From NCBI GenBank assembly GCA_947166105.1, contig CAMVCZ010000014.1:1-64000 (forward strand): a stretch of DNA of 64,000 bases, in the 5' to 3' direction. Below the pieces are notes generated by a model that ran no database searches, was not told the origin of the DNA, and worked only from the letters and a program-made list of their open reading frames with translations. This document shows positions 1 through 10,171 of the stretch, one piece after another. The stretch comes from an uncultured Bacteroidales bacterium (lineage in GTDB: Bacteria; Bacteroidota; Bacteroidia; Bacteroidales; F082). The position numbers and the translations under genes are program-made. Position 1 is the stretch's first letter. Each line of letters opens with the position of its first letter.

Positions 1-172
1 GACAACCACGCTGCAAATCTAAGGTTTGCAGTCTCAATTATTGGGTACATTATACAAATAGCAATCTCAGACGCATCGTGGCAAAAGTAGAATTCTTTTG
101 AATGAAATAGCCACACTTTTCCTACTTTTTTGTAATTTTGCCGCTTGAATTTTTAGGAAAATTTCTAATAAA

Positions 173-1987
173 ATGCAGAATATCAGAAATATAGCCATTA
201 TCGCTCACGTTGACCACGGCAAGACTACCCTTGTGGACCGTATCCTTTACCAGTCCCAACTCTTCAAGGAGTCGGACGAGGCTCCGGGGCAACTCATTTT
301 GGACAACAACGACCTTGAGCGCGAGCGCGGCATCACCATCCTTTCAAAGAATGTGTCGGTGCGCTACAAGGATGTGAAAATCAACATTATCGACACTCCT
401 GGTCACGCCGATTTTGGCGGCGAGGTGGAGCGCGTTTTGAACATGGCCGACGGCGTTTTGCTGTTGGTCGATGCTTTTGAAGGTCCCATGCCGCAGACCC
501 GTTTCGTGCTGCAAAAGGCCATCGAATTAGGTTTGAAGCCCATCGTTGTCATCAACAAGGTGGACAAGCCTAATTGCCGTCCCGACGAGGTGCAAGAGGC
601 CGTCTTCGACCTGATGTTCAACCTCGGCGCGACCGAAGACCAATTGGACTTCCCGACGGTTTACGGCTCGTCGAAGCAAGGCTGGATGTCGGACGACTGG
701 AACCACGTCACCGACAACGTTTCCTACCTTTTGGACGTCATCATCGACACCATCCCGCCCGCGAAGTTCGAGGAAGGCACGCCGCAAATGCTGATTACTT
801 CGTTGGATTACAGCTCGTATGTGGGCCGTATCGCCGTGGGTCGCTTGAAACGCGGCACTTTGCAAGCCGGACAAAACGTCTCGTTGGTGAAGCGCGACGG
901 CTCCGTCACCCGCTCCACCATCAAGGAACTTTACACCTTTGAAGGTTTGGGCAAGGAACGCACCAAGAAACCCGTCGAGGCCGGCGACATTATCGCGCTC
1001 ATGGGCATCGACGACTTCGAGATTGGCGACACCGTTGCTGACTACGAGAACCCCGAGGCCCTGCCGCCCATCCATGTTGACGAGCCGACGATGAGCATGT
1101 TGTTCACCATCAACAACTCACCGTTTTTTGGCAAGGAAGGCAAATATGTGACTTCGCGCCACCTGCGCGAGCGTTTATACAAGGAAACCGAAAAGAACCT
1201 CGCCCTGAAGGTGGAAGACACCGATTCGCCTGATTCACTGATGGTTTACGGTCGTGGCATCCTGCATTTGAGCATCCTCGTGGAGACCATGCGCCGTGAG
1301 GGTTACGAGTTCCAACTTGGACAGCCCAAGGTCATCGTGAAATACATCGACGACGTGAAATGCGAGCCTATCGAAGCCTTGACCGTCCTTGTGCCTGAAG
1401 ATTTTTCGGGGCGCGTTATCGAGCAGGTGAGCGCACGTAAGGGCGAAATGACACAAATGGAACCCAAGGGCGATCGCATGTGCCTCGATTTCGACATCCC
1501 TTCACGCGGACTTATCGGCCTGAGAAACACGCTTTTGACCGTCACCGAAGGCGAAGCTATCGTTTCGCACCGCTTCAAGGACTACGAGCCTTGGAAGGGC
1601 GAGATGCCTTCGCGCAACGTGGGTGCCTTGATTTCGATGGAAACGGGCCAGGCCATCCCATACGCCATTTGGAAACTGCAAGACCGTGGCATTTTCTTCG
1701 TCAACCCGAATGAGGATGTGTATGCCGGCGAGGTCATTGGCGAGAACACGCGCAGCAACGACATCGTCATCAACGTGTGCAAAACCAAGCACTTGACCAA
1801 TGTGCGCGCCTCGGGCAGCGACGAGGCCATCCGCCTCATCCCACCCGTGCGGTTCTCGTTGGAGGAATACATGGAATACATCCGCGACGACGAATATCTG
1901 GAAGTCACACCCAAGAGCCTGCGCCTGCGCAAAATCATCCTCGACGAGATTGAGCGCAAACGCGCCTCGCGCCGTGGAGAGGAATAA
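173..1987 (+). CDS. typA: Translational GTPase TypA/BipA
   Basis: N-terminal NIAIIAHVDHGKTTLVD, ERGITI, DTPGHADFGGEVER and NKVD G-motifs; full-length 604 aa with typical TypA C-terminus. Confidence 0.97.
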   Translation: MQNIRNIAIIAHVDHGKTTLVDRILYQSQLFKESDEAPGQLILDNNDLERERGITILSKNVSVRYKDVKINIIDTPGHADFGGEVERVLNMADGVLLLVDAFEGPMPQTRFVLQKAIELGLKPIVVINKVDKPNCRPDEVQEAVFDLMFNLGATEDQLDFPTVYGSSKQGWMSDDWNHVTDNVSYLLDVIIDTIPPAKFEEGTPQMLITSLDYSSYVGRIAVGRLKRGTLQAGQNVSLVKRDGSVTRSTIKELYTFEGLGKERTKKPVEAGDIIALMGIDDFEIGDTVADYENPEALPPIHVDEPTMSMLFTINNSPFFGKEGKYVTSRHLRERLYKETEKNLALKVEDTDSPDSLMVYGRGILHLSILVETMRREGYEFQLGQPKVIVKYIDDVKCEPIEALTVLVPEDFSGRVIEQVSARKGEMTQMEPKGDRMCLDFDIPSRGLIGLRNTLLTVTEGEAIVSHRFKDYEPWKGEMPSRNVGALISMETGQAIPYAIWKLQDRGIFFVNPNEDVYAGEVIGENTRSNDIVINVCKTKHLTNVRASGSDEAIRLIPPVRFSLEEYMEYIRDDEYLEVTPKSLRLRKIILDEIERKRASRRGEE

Positions 1988-2005
1988 TGCCGAAAAATAT
2001 TTTCC

Positions 2006-2034
2006 AAAAGTCGGGCTGCATGTCCGACTTTTTT
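2006..2034 (+). terminator. Rho-independent terminator after typA
   Basis: aaaagtcgg-gctgcatgt-ccgactttttt inverted repeat with T-run. Confidence 0.75.
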
Positions 2035-2128
2035 CGTATTATTGCAAAATTATAGACGAGCAGAAAACAAGCCCAACGCTTGTTGGATTTTTGTGATTTA
2101 TTAAATTGATTATTAGATAATTACAGAC

Positions 2129-2719
2129 ATGTCAAAACTTAAGAGAACCCTTATAATTTTATTCGTCACGGCAGGATTGGCCTCGTGTGACGTGCTCACT
2201 CAAGTTGCACAAATGGCCAACTTTGCCAATTGCACCTTCGATTTCAACAGTGTCAACCATATTGAGATGCTCGGCATCAACCTGAGCAAGGGCATGTCGA
2301 GAGAGAACCTCAACATTTCGCAAGGCTTGGCTCTCGTCAACGCAATCAGCAACAGAAGCCTGCCCGTTACTTTCAATGTCAACCTTGATGTAAGCAACCC
2401 CAACTCCATCGCCGCTTCGATGGCCAAGATGGATTACATATTGACCCTCAACGGAAAGCAAGTTGTCAGCACCACCATGAACAACAGCGTGAACGTTCCC
2501 GCCAAATCGAACAGCGTGGTCACGATTCCCGTCACTACAGACCTGTTCCAACTGTTCAGCGGCGAATCGGCGGATGCCATCGTGAATTTGGCCTTCAAAT
2601 TAACTGGCGCGAGCAGCAATCCCGTTAATGTGGGACTTCAGGTGAAGCCTTACATTACCGTTGGAAACCAGCAACTTGCCTATCCCAATTACATCACATT
2701 AAACAAAACCTTACAATAA
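2129..2719 (+). CDS. LEA type 2-like lipoprotein
   Basis: Lipobox-like AGLASC; LEA14-like pattern (NPNSIAASMAKMDYILTLNGK..V..T..N..VNVPAKSNSVVTIPV). Confidence 0.6.
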   Translation: MSKLKRTLIILFVTAGLASCDVLTQVAQMANFANCTFDFNSVNHIEMLGINLSKGMSRENLNISQGLALVNAISNRSLPVTFNVNLDVSNPNSIAASMAKMDYILTLNGKQVVSTTMNNSVNVPAKSNSVVTIPVTTDLFQLFSGESADAIVNLAFKLTGASSNPVNVGLQVKPYITVGNQQLAYPNYITLNKTLQ

Positions 2720-2727
2720 ACTCCGAA

Positions 2728-3549
2728 ATGACGGAATTCACCGAAAAGAGATATAGCATCGACCCTGGAAAGGGCAAGAAAATGCCCGGATGTCCATACT
2801 CCATCTATGAGGACGGACGAGATGTCAAGGATTATATCATTCCACCCAAAGGACATGTGTTTGTCGGCTTCAAGTACGACCCCGATGCCAGCAACCAGAT
2901 TTACGACGGAAAACTCACAGCGGAATATGCGAAAGAGCCATTCCTCACCCGCCTCAAGTCTAACATCTGGATGTTGGTTTTGGTGCTTGCCATCGCCTTA
3001 GTCATTGGAATTGTTATTTTGTTGGCTTTCAGTGTTTTTAAAGACCCAAAACCAAGCACTCCGAAAACAAAGGATGTGAAGCCGAAAACTGAAATCACCA
3101 ACAACAAAAAGGAGAAAAAGGATAAAAAAGAGAAAAAGACTGCCGAAAAAGCCACAAACAAGCCCAAGCAAGCTGAAGAAACGGCTCCTGTCCAAGCCCA
3201 ACCCGAGGCAAAAGCTCCTGTCGAGGAACAACCCGCAGCAGCCATCAGCACTGTTGAGCAAACGACCAACGCGCCAAGCCAACAGCCTGCCGCAACCGAC
3301 CCCAATGAGGTTTTCAAACGCGATTTTTGGACTTTGGTACACGAAAAATCAGGCTCGATGGATGCCTACACCGACCTTTACAACGCCAACAAAACCAAGG
3401 TGGCAGGAGAAGAATTCGATTATCTGCGTTATACCATCCTGAAAGACTTTGTGACCTTCAAGGCTTGGTATGACAAGTTGAAAAAGATCCCAGAGAAGGA
3501 ACTTAATTCCATCAAAACCATCGAAGCCCTCAGAAAAAGTGTCGGCTGA
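2728..3549 (+). CDS. Hypothetical single-TM protein, Lys/Glu/Pro-rich linker (paralog of next gene)
   Basis: CPYSIYEDGRDVKDYIIPPKGHVFVGFK N-terminal domain, one TM helix, low-complexity linker, C-terminal FKRDFWTLVHE domain. Confidence 0.75.
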   Translation: MTEFTEKRYSIDPGKGKKMPGCPYSIYEDGRDVKDYIIPPKGHVFVGFKYDPDASNQIYDGKLTAEYAKEPFLTRLKSNIWMLVLVLAIALVIGIVILLAFSVFKDPKPSTPKTKDVKPKTEITNNKKEKKDKKEKKTAEKATNKPKQAEETAPVQAQPEAKAPVEEQPAAAISTVEQTTNAPSQQPAATDPNEVFKRDFWTLVHEKSGSMDAYTDLYNANKTKVAGEEFDYLRYTILKDFVTFKAWYDKLKKIPEKELNSIKTIEALRKSVG

Positions 3550-3596
3550 TTCGACCATGAAAGAAACAAAAATATTTTCAAACAATTCAGAAAACC

Positions 3597-4475
3597 ATGA
3601 GTAACACGACCAATTTCAAGCAATTTAGAGTTGACCCCGGGATGGGAAAGAAATATAGGAACTGCCCTTATTCCAGATATGAAGACGGCCACGATATTGT
3701 GGACTACATCATACCACCAAGGGGCTATGTTTTTGTTGATTTCAAATTGGTGCCTGATCGCGATACCAACTACGACGGAAGGCTCATCGCTCAATATGAG
3801 AAGAAACACAGCAAACAACCCATTCTTTGGGGTGGAATCATTACGGTTGCCGTTACGGGAATCATCCTTTATTTTGCCGTTTTCAGCAAGCCCAAGTCCA
3901 AAACGCCCGCCAACGATCCCAAGCCTGTTGTTGAGAATGTGATGACAGACACCGTCAAGTCGGGACTTATGGCTAACAACGCACAAGACACAGCAACAGT
4001 TGAACCAGAAATAGCCCAAACGGCCATCGCCCAAAACACGGAAACCCAAACCTATGAGGCTCCAAAGGCAACCACAACACCCGAAGCCGTTGAAGCACCG
4101 AAGCCGAAAGAGACTCCCAAAGTTGAGGAAAAGCCAAAGCCCGCCGAAACCACCCCAACAGTCCAAGAACAAACCACCAAACCGGCAGAAACCGTCAAAC
4201 CTGAAAGCAACGACCGAGGCACCCAATTCAAGAAGGAGTTTTGGGAACTGATTCACCGTCAGGAAACGAACATGGGTACCTATCATGAACTTTACCGCAA
4301 ATACAAGAAGGACAACCTCAAGAGCAAGGAATTCTATTACTTATACTTGACCATCCTCGAAAACACGGCTGGTTTCAATAGATGGAAAGCCGATTTTTTG
4401 CGCGTGCCTTCTAACGAAATCAAGTCCATCAACAATATCAACACTTTGAAACAAAAACTTGAAGAATACAAATAA
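3597..4475 (+). CDS. Hypothetical single-TM protein (paralog of previous gene)
   Basis: CPYSRYEDGHDIVDYIIPPRGYVFVDFK N-terminal domain, TM, Pro/Lys/Glu-rich linker, C-terminal FKKEFWELIHR domain. Confidence 0.75.
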   Translation: MSNTTNFKQFRVDPGMGKKYRNCPYSRYEDGHDIVDYIIPPRGYVFVDFKLVPDRDTNYDGRLIAQYEKKHSKQPILWGGIITVAVTGIILYFAVFSKPKSKTPANDPKPVVENVMTDTVKSGLMANNAQDTATVEPEIAQTAIAQNTETQTYEAPKATTTPEAVEAPKPKETPKVEEKPKPAETTPTVQEQTTKPAETVKPESNDRGTQFKKEFWELIHRQETNMGTYHELYRKYKKDNLKSKEFYYLYLTILENTAGFNRWKADFLRVPSNEIKSINNINTLKQKLEEYK

Positions 4476-4497
4476 ATCATAATCAAAACAATCGTAT

Positions 4498-7362
4498 ATG
4501 ATCAGAAATAATTTCATCAAACGCCACAACGGGCCTACCGCATCCGACGCTGAAAAGATGCTCAAGGTCATCGGCGTTGCCTCGCAAGAACAACTTGTCG
4601 ACGAAATCATCGCTCCCGAAATCCGTCTGCCGAAAGACCTCAGCATCGGCGATGGCATGAACGAGTACGAAGTCATCAGCCACCTCAAGGCCTTGGGTGC
4701 CAAGAACAAGCAGTTCCGCACCTACATCGGCTTGGGCTACTACAACACCATCACCCCGGGCGTCATTATGCGCAACATCCTTGAAAATCCGGGCTGGTAC
4801 ACCTCTTATACTCCCTATCAGGCCGAGATTTCGCAAGGCCGCTTGGAAGCCCTCGTGAACTTCCAAACCGTCATCAGCGACCTGACCGCCATGCCTTTGG
4901 CCAACGCCAGCCTGCTCGACGAAGGCACAGCCGCCGCCGAGGCCATGCTGATGTTCTGGCACAGCCGCAGCCGCGCTCAGGTGAAGGCTGGCGTGAAGAA
5001 ATTCTTCGTGGCTTGCGACCTGTTCCCGCAGAGCATCGAAGTCATCAAGACCCGCGCCCACTTCCAAGGCATCGAAGTCGTGATTGACGACATCAACAAG
5101 TTTGAAGCAAACGAAGAATATTTCGGCGTTATCATCCAATGCCCCAACCAGTTCGGTGAAATCGTCGACAACCGCGCCAAGGTTGCCGAATGGAAAGCCA
5201 AAGGCATGCAAGTGGCCGTGGCCGCCGACCTGCTGAGCCTCACCCTCATCACTCCTCCCGGCGAATGGGGTGCCGACGTGGTGCTCGGTTCCAACCAGCG
5301 TTTCGGTCTGCCGATGGGATTCGGCGGTCCTCACGCCGGTTACTTCGCCACCACCGAAGCCTATAAGCGCGAAATGCCCGGACGTATCATCGGCATCAGC
5401 GTGGATGCTCTTGGCAATCCTGCTTTCCGTCTTGCCCTGCAAACCCGCGAACAGCACATCAAGCGCGAAAAAGCCACGTCAAACATCTGCACGGCACAGG
5501 CTTTGTTGGCCATCATGTCAGGCTTCTACGCACTGTATCATGGTCCCGAGGGTTTGATTGAAATCGCACACCATATTAATTGCCTTGCCGGAAAACTCAC
5601 TTCAGAGTTGGCCAAACTCGGCGTGAAGCAACTCAACAAGCATTTCTTCGACACGCTGTTGTTCGAAATGCCTGAAGGCGTTTGCACCTGCAAGGTGAAG
5701 GAAGCCGCCGAGAAACACGGCATGAACTTCCGTATCATCGACAAGCAACACTTCGGCATCAGCCTCGACGAGACTACGGCCCGCGAAGACATCAACGAGA
5801 TTGGCATTGTCGTCGCCGAAGCCCTTGGCAAGGAGCATGAGGAACTCGTTTGCGACCCGAACTGCCAGAAGTTCAGCGGCATCCAACCCGAAATGCAGCG
5901 CACCTCCAAGTTCATGCAAGCTCCGATGTTCTTCAAGTATCGCAGCGAGACCGATATGATGCGTTACATGAAGAAACTCGAAAACCGCGACCTCAGCCTC
6001 AACCGCTGCATGATTCCGTTGGGTTCTTGCACGATGAAACTGAACCCCGCCACCTCGATGTACGCCCTCAGCTGGCCTGAGTTCGGCAACATCCACCCCT
6101 TCGTCCCCGCCGACCAAGCGGAAGGCTATCTCGAACTCATCGCTGAGATGGAGAAAGACCTCTGCGAAATCACGGGCTTCAAGGGTATGAGCTTTATGCC
6201 TAACTCGGGTGCCAGCGGCGAATATGCCGGATTGCTCACCATCCGCCGTTACCAAGAGGCCAACGGTCAAGGTCACCGCAACATCTGCCTGATTCCCGCC
6301 TCGGCCCACGGCACCAACCCTGCATCAGCTGCTATGGCTGGAATGCAAGTGGTGGTGGTGAAATGCGACGAAAACGGCAACATCGACCTCGAAGATGCCA
6401 AGGCCAAGGCCGAGCAATACAAGGACAGCCTGTCGGCCTTCATGGTCACCTATCCTTCCACCCACGGCATTTATGAGGACGGCATCCGCACCCTCGTGAA
6501 GATCGTCCACGACAACGGCGGCCAAGTCTATATGGACGGCGCCAACATGAACGCCCAAGTCGGCCTGACCAGCCCCGGCTATATCGGTGCCGACGTGTGC
6601 CACCTCAACCTGCACAAGACCTTCGCCATCCCGCACGGCGGTGGCGGTCCGGGCGTGGGTCCCATCGGCGTGGCCGAACACCTGAAGCCCTACCTGCCCT
6701 CGCACATCCTGTTCCACTGCGGCGGCGAAAAGCAGGAAGGCGCAGTTTCTGCCGCTCCGTTTGGCAGTGCCCAAATCCTCACCATCACTTATTGCTACAT
6801 CAAGATGCTGGGCGGTGAAGGCCTGAAGAAAGCCACTATGGGTGCCATCATGAATGCCAACTACCTGAAGGAAAGACTGAAGGATTACTACCCGATCCTG
6901 TATACCGGCAACCACGGCCATGTGGCCCATGAGATGATTCTCGACATCAACGGCATCAACAAGACTGTTGGTGTGGCCGCCATCGACATCGCCAAGCGTT
7001 TGATGGACTTCGGCTTCCACGCTCCTACCGTGGCCTTCCCCGTACACGAGACCCTGATGGTGGAACCCACCGAGAGCGAGCCTATCGCCGAGCTTGACCG
7101 CTTCGTCGACGCCATGATCCAAATCCGCAAGGAAATCAAGGACATTGAGGACGGCAAAGCCGAGAAGGGCAACAACATCATCAGCCACGCGCCTTACACC
7201 GCCGAGATGCTGATGGCCGACAAGTGGGAGTTCCCCTTCAGCCGTCAAGAGGCCGGCTTCCCGATGAAGAGCGATGTTCAGGATAAGTACTTCCCGCACG
7301 TCACCCGCATCGACGATGCATACGGCGACAGGAATCTGGTCTGCAAGTTCTCTGCTGAATAA
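4498..7362 (+). CDS. gcvP: Aminomethyl-transferring glycine dehydrogenase (P protein)
   Basis: 954 aa; PLP region HLNLHKTFAIPHGGGGPGVGPIGV and N-terminal RHNGPTASDAEKML typical of GcvP. Confidence 0.97.
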   Translation: MIRNNFIKRHNGPTASDAEKMLKVIGVASQEQLVDEIIAPEIRLPKDLSIGDGMNEYEVISHLKALGAKNKQFRTYIGLGYYNTITPGVIMRNILENPGWYTSYTPYQAEISQGRLEALVNFQTVISDLTAMPLANASLLDEGTAAAEAMLMFWHSRSRAQVKAGVKKFFVACDLFPQSIEVIKTRAHFQGIEVVIDDINKFEANEEYFGVIIQCPNQFGEIVDNRAKVAEWKAKGMQVAVAADLLSLTLITPPGEWGADVVLGSNQRFGLPMGFGGPHAGYFATTEAYKREMPGRIIGISVDALGNPAFRLALQTREQHIKREKATSNICTAQALLAIMSGFYALYHGPEGLIEIAHHINCLAGKLTSELAKLGVKQLNKHFFDTLLFEMPEGVCTCKVKEAAEKHGMNFRIIDKQHFGISLDETTAREDINEIGIVVAEALGKEHEELVCDPNCQKFSGIQPEMQRTSKFMQAPMFFKYRSETDMMRYMKKLENRDLSLNRCMIPLGSCTMKLNPATSMYALSWPEFGNIHPFVPADQAEGYLELIAEMEKDLCEITGFKGMSFMPNSGASGEYAGLLTIRRYQEANGQGHRNICLIPASAHGTNPASAAMAGMQVVVVKCDENGNIDLEDAKAKAEQYKDSLSAFMVTYPSTHGIYEDGIRTLVKIVHDNGGQVYMDGANMNAQVGLTSPGYIGADVCHLNLHKTFAIPHGGGGPGVGPIGVAEHLKPYLPSHILFHCGGEKQEGAVSAAPFGSAQILTITYCYIKMLGGEGLKKATMGAIMNANYLKERLKDYYPILYTGNHGHVAHEMILDINGINKTVGVAAIDIAKRLMDFGFHAPTVAFPVHETLMVEPTESEPIAELDRFVDAMIQIRKEIKDIEDGKAEKGNNIISHAPYTAEMLMADKWEFPFSRQEAGFPMKSDVQDKYFPHVTRIDDAYGDRNLVCKFSAE

Positions 7363-7373
7363 GGAATTGTTTC

Positions 7374-7400
7374 ACGCAGAATACGCAGAATACGCAGAAA
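7374..7400. repeat. Short tandem repeat (acgcagaat)x3
   Basis: acgcagaat acgcagaat acgcagaaa between gcvP stop and terminator. Confidence 0.7.
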
Positions 7401-7438
7401 ATGAAGAGATGTACCAAGCACGTCTCTTCATTTTTTTT
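7398..7438. terminator. Bidirectional terminator between gcvP and the convergent serine hydrolase
   Basis: aaaatgaagaga ... tctcttcatttttttt inverted repeat. Confidence 0.75.
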
Positions 7439-7446
7439 ATGGCATT

Positions 7447-8766
7447 TTAATCTATATTGGAAATGATGTCCTTCAAAAGCGCATTGAAGTCGATGACATG
7501 ATCGGGCATGGGCGAATAACCTAATATCGCGACCACCAAGTCCTTAGAGGGTATGACGAATATCCTCTGCCCATCGTGGCCCTTGCAGTAGTACATATCC
7601 TCAGGCACATCAGGGAGATCTTTCCCTCTATTCAGCCAGAAAAATGAGCCATATCCATTTTCACTATTGGACGCGGGCGTGGTCGTGTAGTTCACCCAGC
7701 CTTCGGGAAGAACCCTCAACGAGTCGACACAACCATCCTCTAAATAAAGTTGGCCAAAGCGGGCGAAGTCAGTGGCCGTGATGTAAAGATACGACGAACC
7801 AACGGGGGTACCACTCATGTCTGATTCAAAAACAGCATTACGAATACCCAAAGGCGCGAAGAGTTTCGCGCGAACATAGGCGAGGAAAGCTTGGTTAGAC
7901 GGGAACTTCTCGCAAAGATAACGCATAACGATGTTCGTGCTGCCGCTGGAATAGTACCAAAAACTACCTGGCTTGTGTTCAAGGGGTTTGTTGAGGGCAT
8001 AAAGACCCATGTCCTGCTCACGATGGAGCATCAGATTGACGTCAGAACGGGCACCGTAGTCCTCGTTCCACTCCAAACCGCTCTGCATCTGCATCAAGTC
8101 GTTGATGGTAATATCTTTACGGTCATCGTTTTGCCATTCGGGTATGTCCATTGGAGCATATATATCAACAAAACGGTCTCTTACCATGACACCTGCGATG
8201 GCGTTGGTGAAGCTTTTGGCCATGCTCCAGCTCAGCAGTTTCATATCGGGTGTAATGCCCTTATCATAGCGCTCTGCCACCACTCCACCTTTATGGAGCA
8301 CCACAAAAGCAAAGGGATGTCCGTTATAAGCCCTATCGTCCACAAAGGCCTTGGCGATTGGCTCCAGCCTCGCCTTTGTTGCAGAATCGCCCATTGGGAG
8401 CGGTCTTATTGGCATGCTCTCATCGGAGGAATGACAAACCTGTTGCTCGAGGTCAATGTCATGGGCACCACGCAATAAGGTGACTCCATAACCTTCTCGA
8501 TAGGCCGCAGTGGCTTTTCCCCAAAGGAATCGGCTGGTGACCGTCTTATTCTCATAATCCACCTTATTTTTATTGAAACGGATGAAGGAGAAATTGAGGT
8601 CCAAGTCCTCCACGGTCTTGGCATCGCGGCCCGAAACAAACACGGCTGAGGCCAGGTTTTTTGCCGCATAACCCGTGATGATTGGCATCAAACTGTTCAA
8701 ATAAAGGCAACCGCCAATGACGGCGGCGATGAGCAATGCTCCTACAATGGATAAAACTTTTTTCAT
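7447..8766 (-). CDS. Serine hydrolase, beta-lactamase/class C-like
   Basis: SxxK in LSWSMAKSFTNAIAGVMV; YYSSGSTN; N-terminal TM/signal anchor. Confidence 0.85.
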   Translation of the reverse strand: MKKVLSIVGALLIAAVIGGCLYLNSLMPIITGYAAKNLASAVFVSGRDAKTVEDLDLNFSFIRFNKNKVDYENKTVTSRFLWGKATAAYREGYGVTLLRGAHDIDLEQQVCHSSDESMPIRPLPMGDSATKARLEPIAKAFVDDRAYNGHPFAFVVLHKGGVVAERYDKGITPDMKLLSWSMAKSFTNAIAGVMVRDRFVDIYAPMDIPEWQNDDRKDITINDLMQMQSGLEWNEDYGARSDVNLMLHREQDMGLYALNKPLEHKPGSFWYYSSGSTNIVMRYLCEKFPSNQAFLAYVRAKLFAPLGIRNAVFESDMSGTPVGSSYLYITATDFARFGQLYLEDGCVDSLRVLPEGWVNYTTTPASNSENGYGSFFWLNRGKDLPDVPEDMYYCKGHDGQRIFVIPSKDLVVAILGYSPMPDHVIDFNALLKDIISNID

Positions 8767-8781
8767 AATAATTCCTATTTA

Positions 8782-9021
8782 TTAATCCCACCCTTCTACA
8801 AGGATTTCATAATTCTCGAAAACAATGATTTCACCAGCGGTTATCTTCGCCCGCTTGCGGGTCTCCACCTCGCCGTTGCGGAGCACCATGCCAGCACTGA
8901 CGACCTCTTGGGCCTCAGCACCCGAATACACCACATCGCAGGCTTTCAGCAATGAAATCAGCGGGATAAAGTCTTCGCCCTCGCGAAGCGTGAATTCGAT
9001 TCTATTCAGTTTTCTTGCCAT
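8782..9021 (-). CDS. RNA-binding S4 domain protein (YbcJ-like)
   Basis: FIPLISLLKACDVVYSGAEAQEVVSAGMVLRNGEVETRKRAKITAGEII S4 fold pattern. Confidence 0.8.
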   Translation of the reverse strand: MARKLNRIEFTLREGEDFIPLISLLKACDVVYSGAEAQEVVSAGMVLRNGEVETRKRAKITAGEIIVFENYEILVEGWD

Positions 9022-9967
9022 GTCTTTTCGGTTTGGGATTCAACAATCGCTCAGCCTGTTTCCTTGCGGTATGCCTTGCCATCAGTTCCAACAGATATAC
9101 CGTTGCCGCGCCAAGAACCATCATAACGACGGCCATCAGCAGTTCAGAGTTCCACTGCGGCAGATGGAAAGCGAAATCCATCATGTCGGCGGTAGGTTCT
9201 TTCCAAGGGTAGACCACTGGCAAACTGCCTAACATGAAGCCAGCGAGTGCCGACAGCGTTTCGTTGCGGAAATCGCGCATGAGCCACGAAAGCAGGTAAG
9301 AAAACGACACGATACTCACCACTGACCCCAAGGCGAAAGGAAACAGAATCCTTGCACCGTGCATGAAAGTAGAAGCCTTTGTCAAGGCCGGAATCGCCTC
9401 AGTAACAAGCAATTCGTAGTTGCCCATCAGCAGCATGAGGTGCGAGCCTGAGATGCCCGGAACGACCATGCCGGTAGCCCCAACGATACCACAAAGGAAA
9501 AGATAGAGGAAATTGTCGTTGGAATAAGGATTTGATTTAATAGACAGCATGAAAGAGATTGCGAATCCCGCCAAAATGAGCAGTATGTTCTTGATATTCA
9601 CCTTCTCTATGTGTTTCATCACATACACAACCGAAGCGATGATTAGCCCGATGAAAAACGACCAAGTGTAGACCTCGTAGGATTTCAGGGACTGCTTCAG
9701 GAAAATGGCTGTCAGTATCATGCCCGTAAAAAGTCCCAAAACGATGGTCAAGAAGAACTTGAAATCGGTGCGGCGGGCAAACTCAGAGGCTTGACCCTTT
9801 CGAAGATACCTGAAATTCTTGGGGTTCAGCGACTTGATGGAATTGACAAAACGCTCGAACACACCCAAGATGAGCGACACGGTGCCGCTTGACACGGGAA
9901 AGACATTCACCACGCCCATAATCATCCCCTTGATGAAAACTTTTATCGTTATCCACAAAGCCAACAT
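9002..9967 (-). CDS. DUF368 domain-containing membrane protein
   Basis: FIKGMIMGVVNVFPVSSGTVSLILGVFERFV; multiple TM; GMVVPGISGSHLMLLMGNYE. Confidence 0.85.
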   Translation of the reverse strand: MLALWITIKVFIKGMIMGVVNVFPVSSGTVSLILGVFERFVNSIKSLNPKNFRYLRKGQASEFARRTDFKFFLTIVLGLFTGMILTAIFLKQSLKSYEVYTWSFFIGLIIASVVYVMKHIEKVNIKNILLILAGFAISFMLSIKSNPYSNDNFLYLFLCGIVGATGMVVPGISGSHLMLLMGNYELLVTEAIPALTKASTFMHGARILFPFALGSVVSIVSFSYLLSWLMRDFRNETLSALAGFMLGSLPVVYPWKEPTADMMDFAFHLPQWNSELLMAVVMMVLGAATVYLLELMARHTARKQAERLLNPKPKRHGKKTE

Positions 9968-10110
9968 CCTTATCGGAATTTCGATTTAAAACTACAAAAG
10001 TACGACAAAAATTGTTCCAGACAGGAAGTTTTCACCCATCAAGCCGAAATTTGCTTCATTTTAAGAAAAAACATGCAAAATTGGCACCACCAAGCCATGC
10101 TAAAGAAGCC

Positions 10111-10146
10111 AAAAACGACCGCCCTCAAACGAGAGCGGCCGTTTTT
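10111..10146 (-). terminator. Terminator downstream of the S8 protease gene
   Basis: aaaaacgaccgc ... gcggccgttttt inverted repeat; nearly the same stem as 25993..26026. Confidence 0.65.
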
Positions 10147-10171
10147 CAATCCGTTAAGGGTTGGTCAAGGC

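Noticed and set aside
11-31. ctgcaaa-tctaagg-tttgcag inverted repeat at the left edge
   Set aside because: Short stem without a clear T-run and upstream context is missing; cannot be assigned.
4483-5457. 324-aa minus-strand ORF antisense to gcvP (also 6325..7299)
   Set aside because: Complement of the strongly supported gcvP frame.
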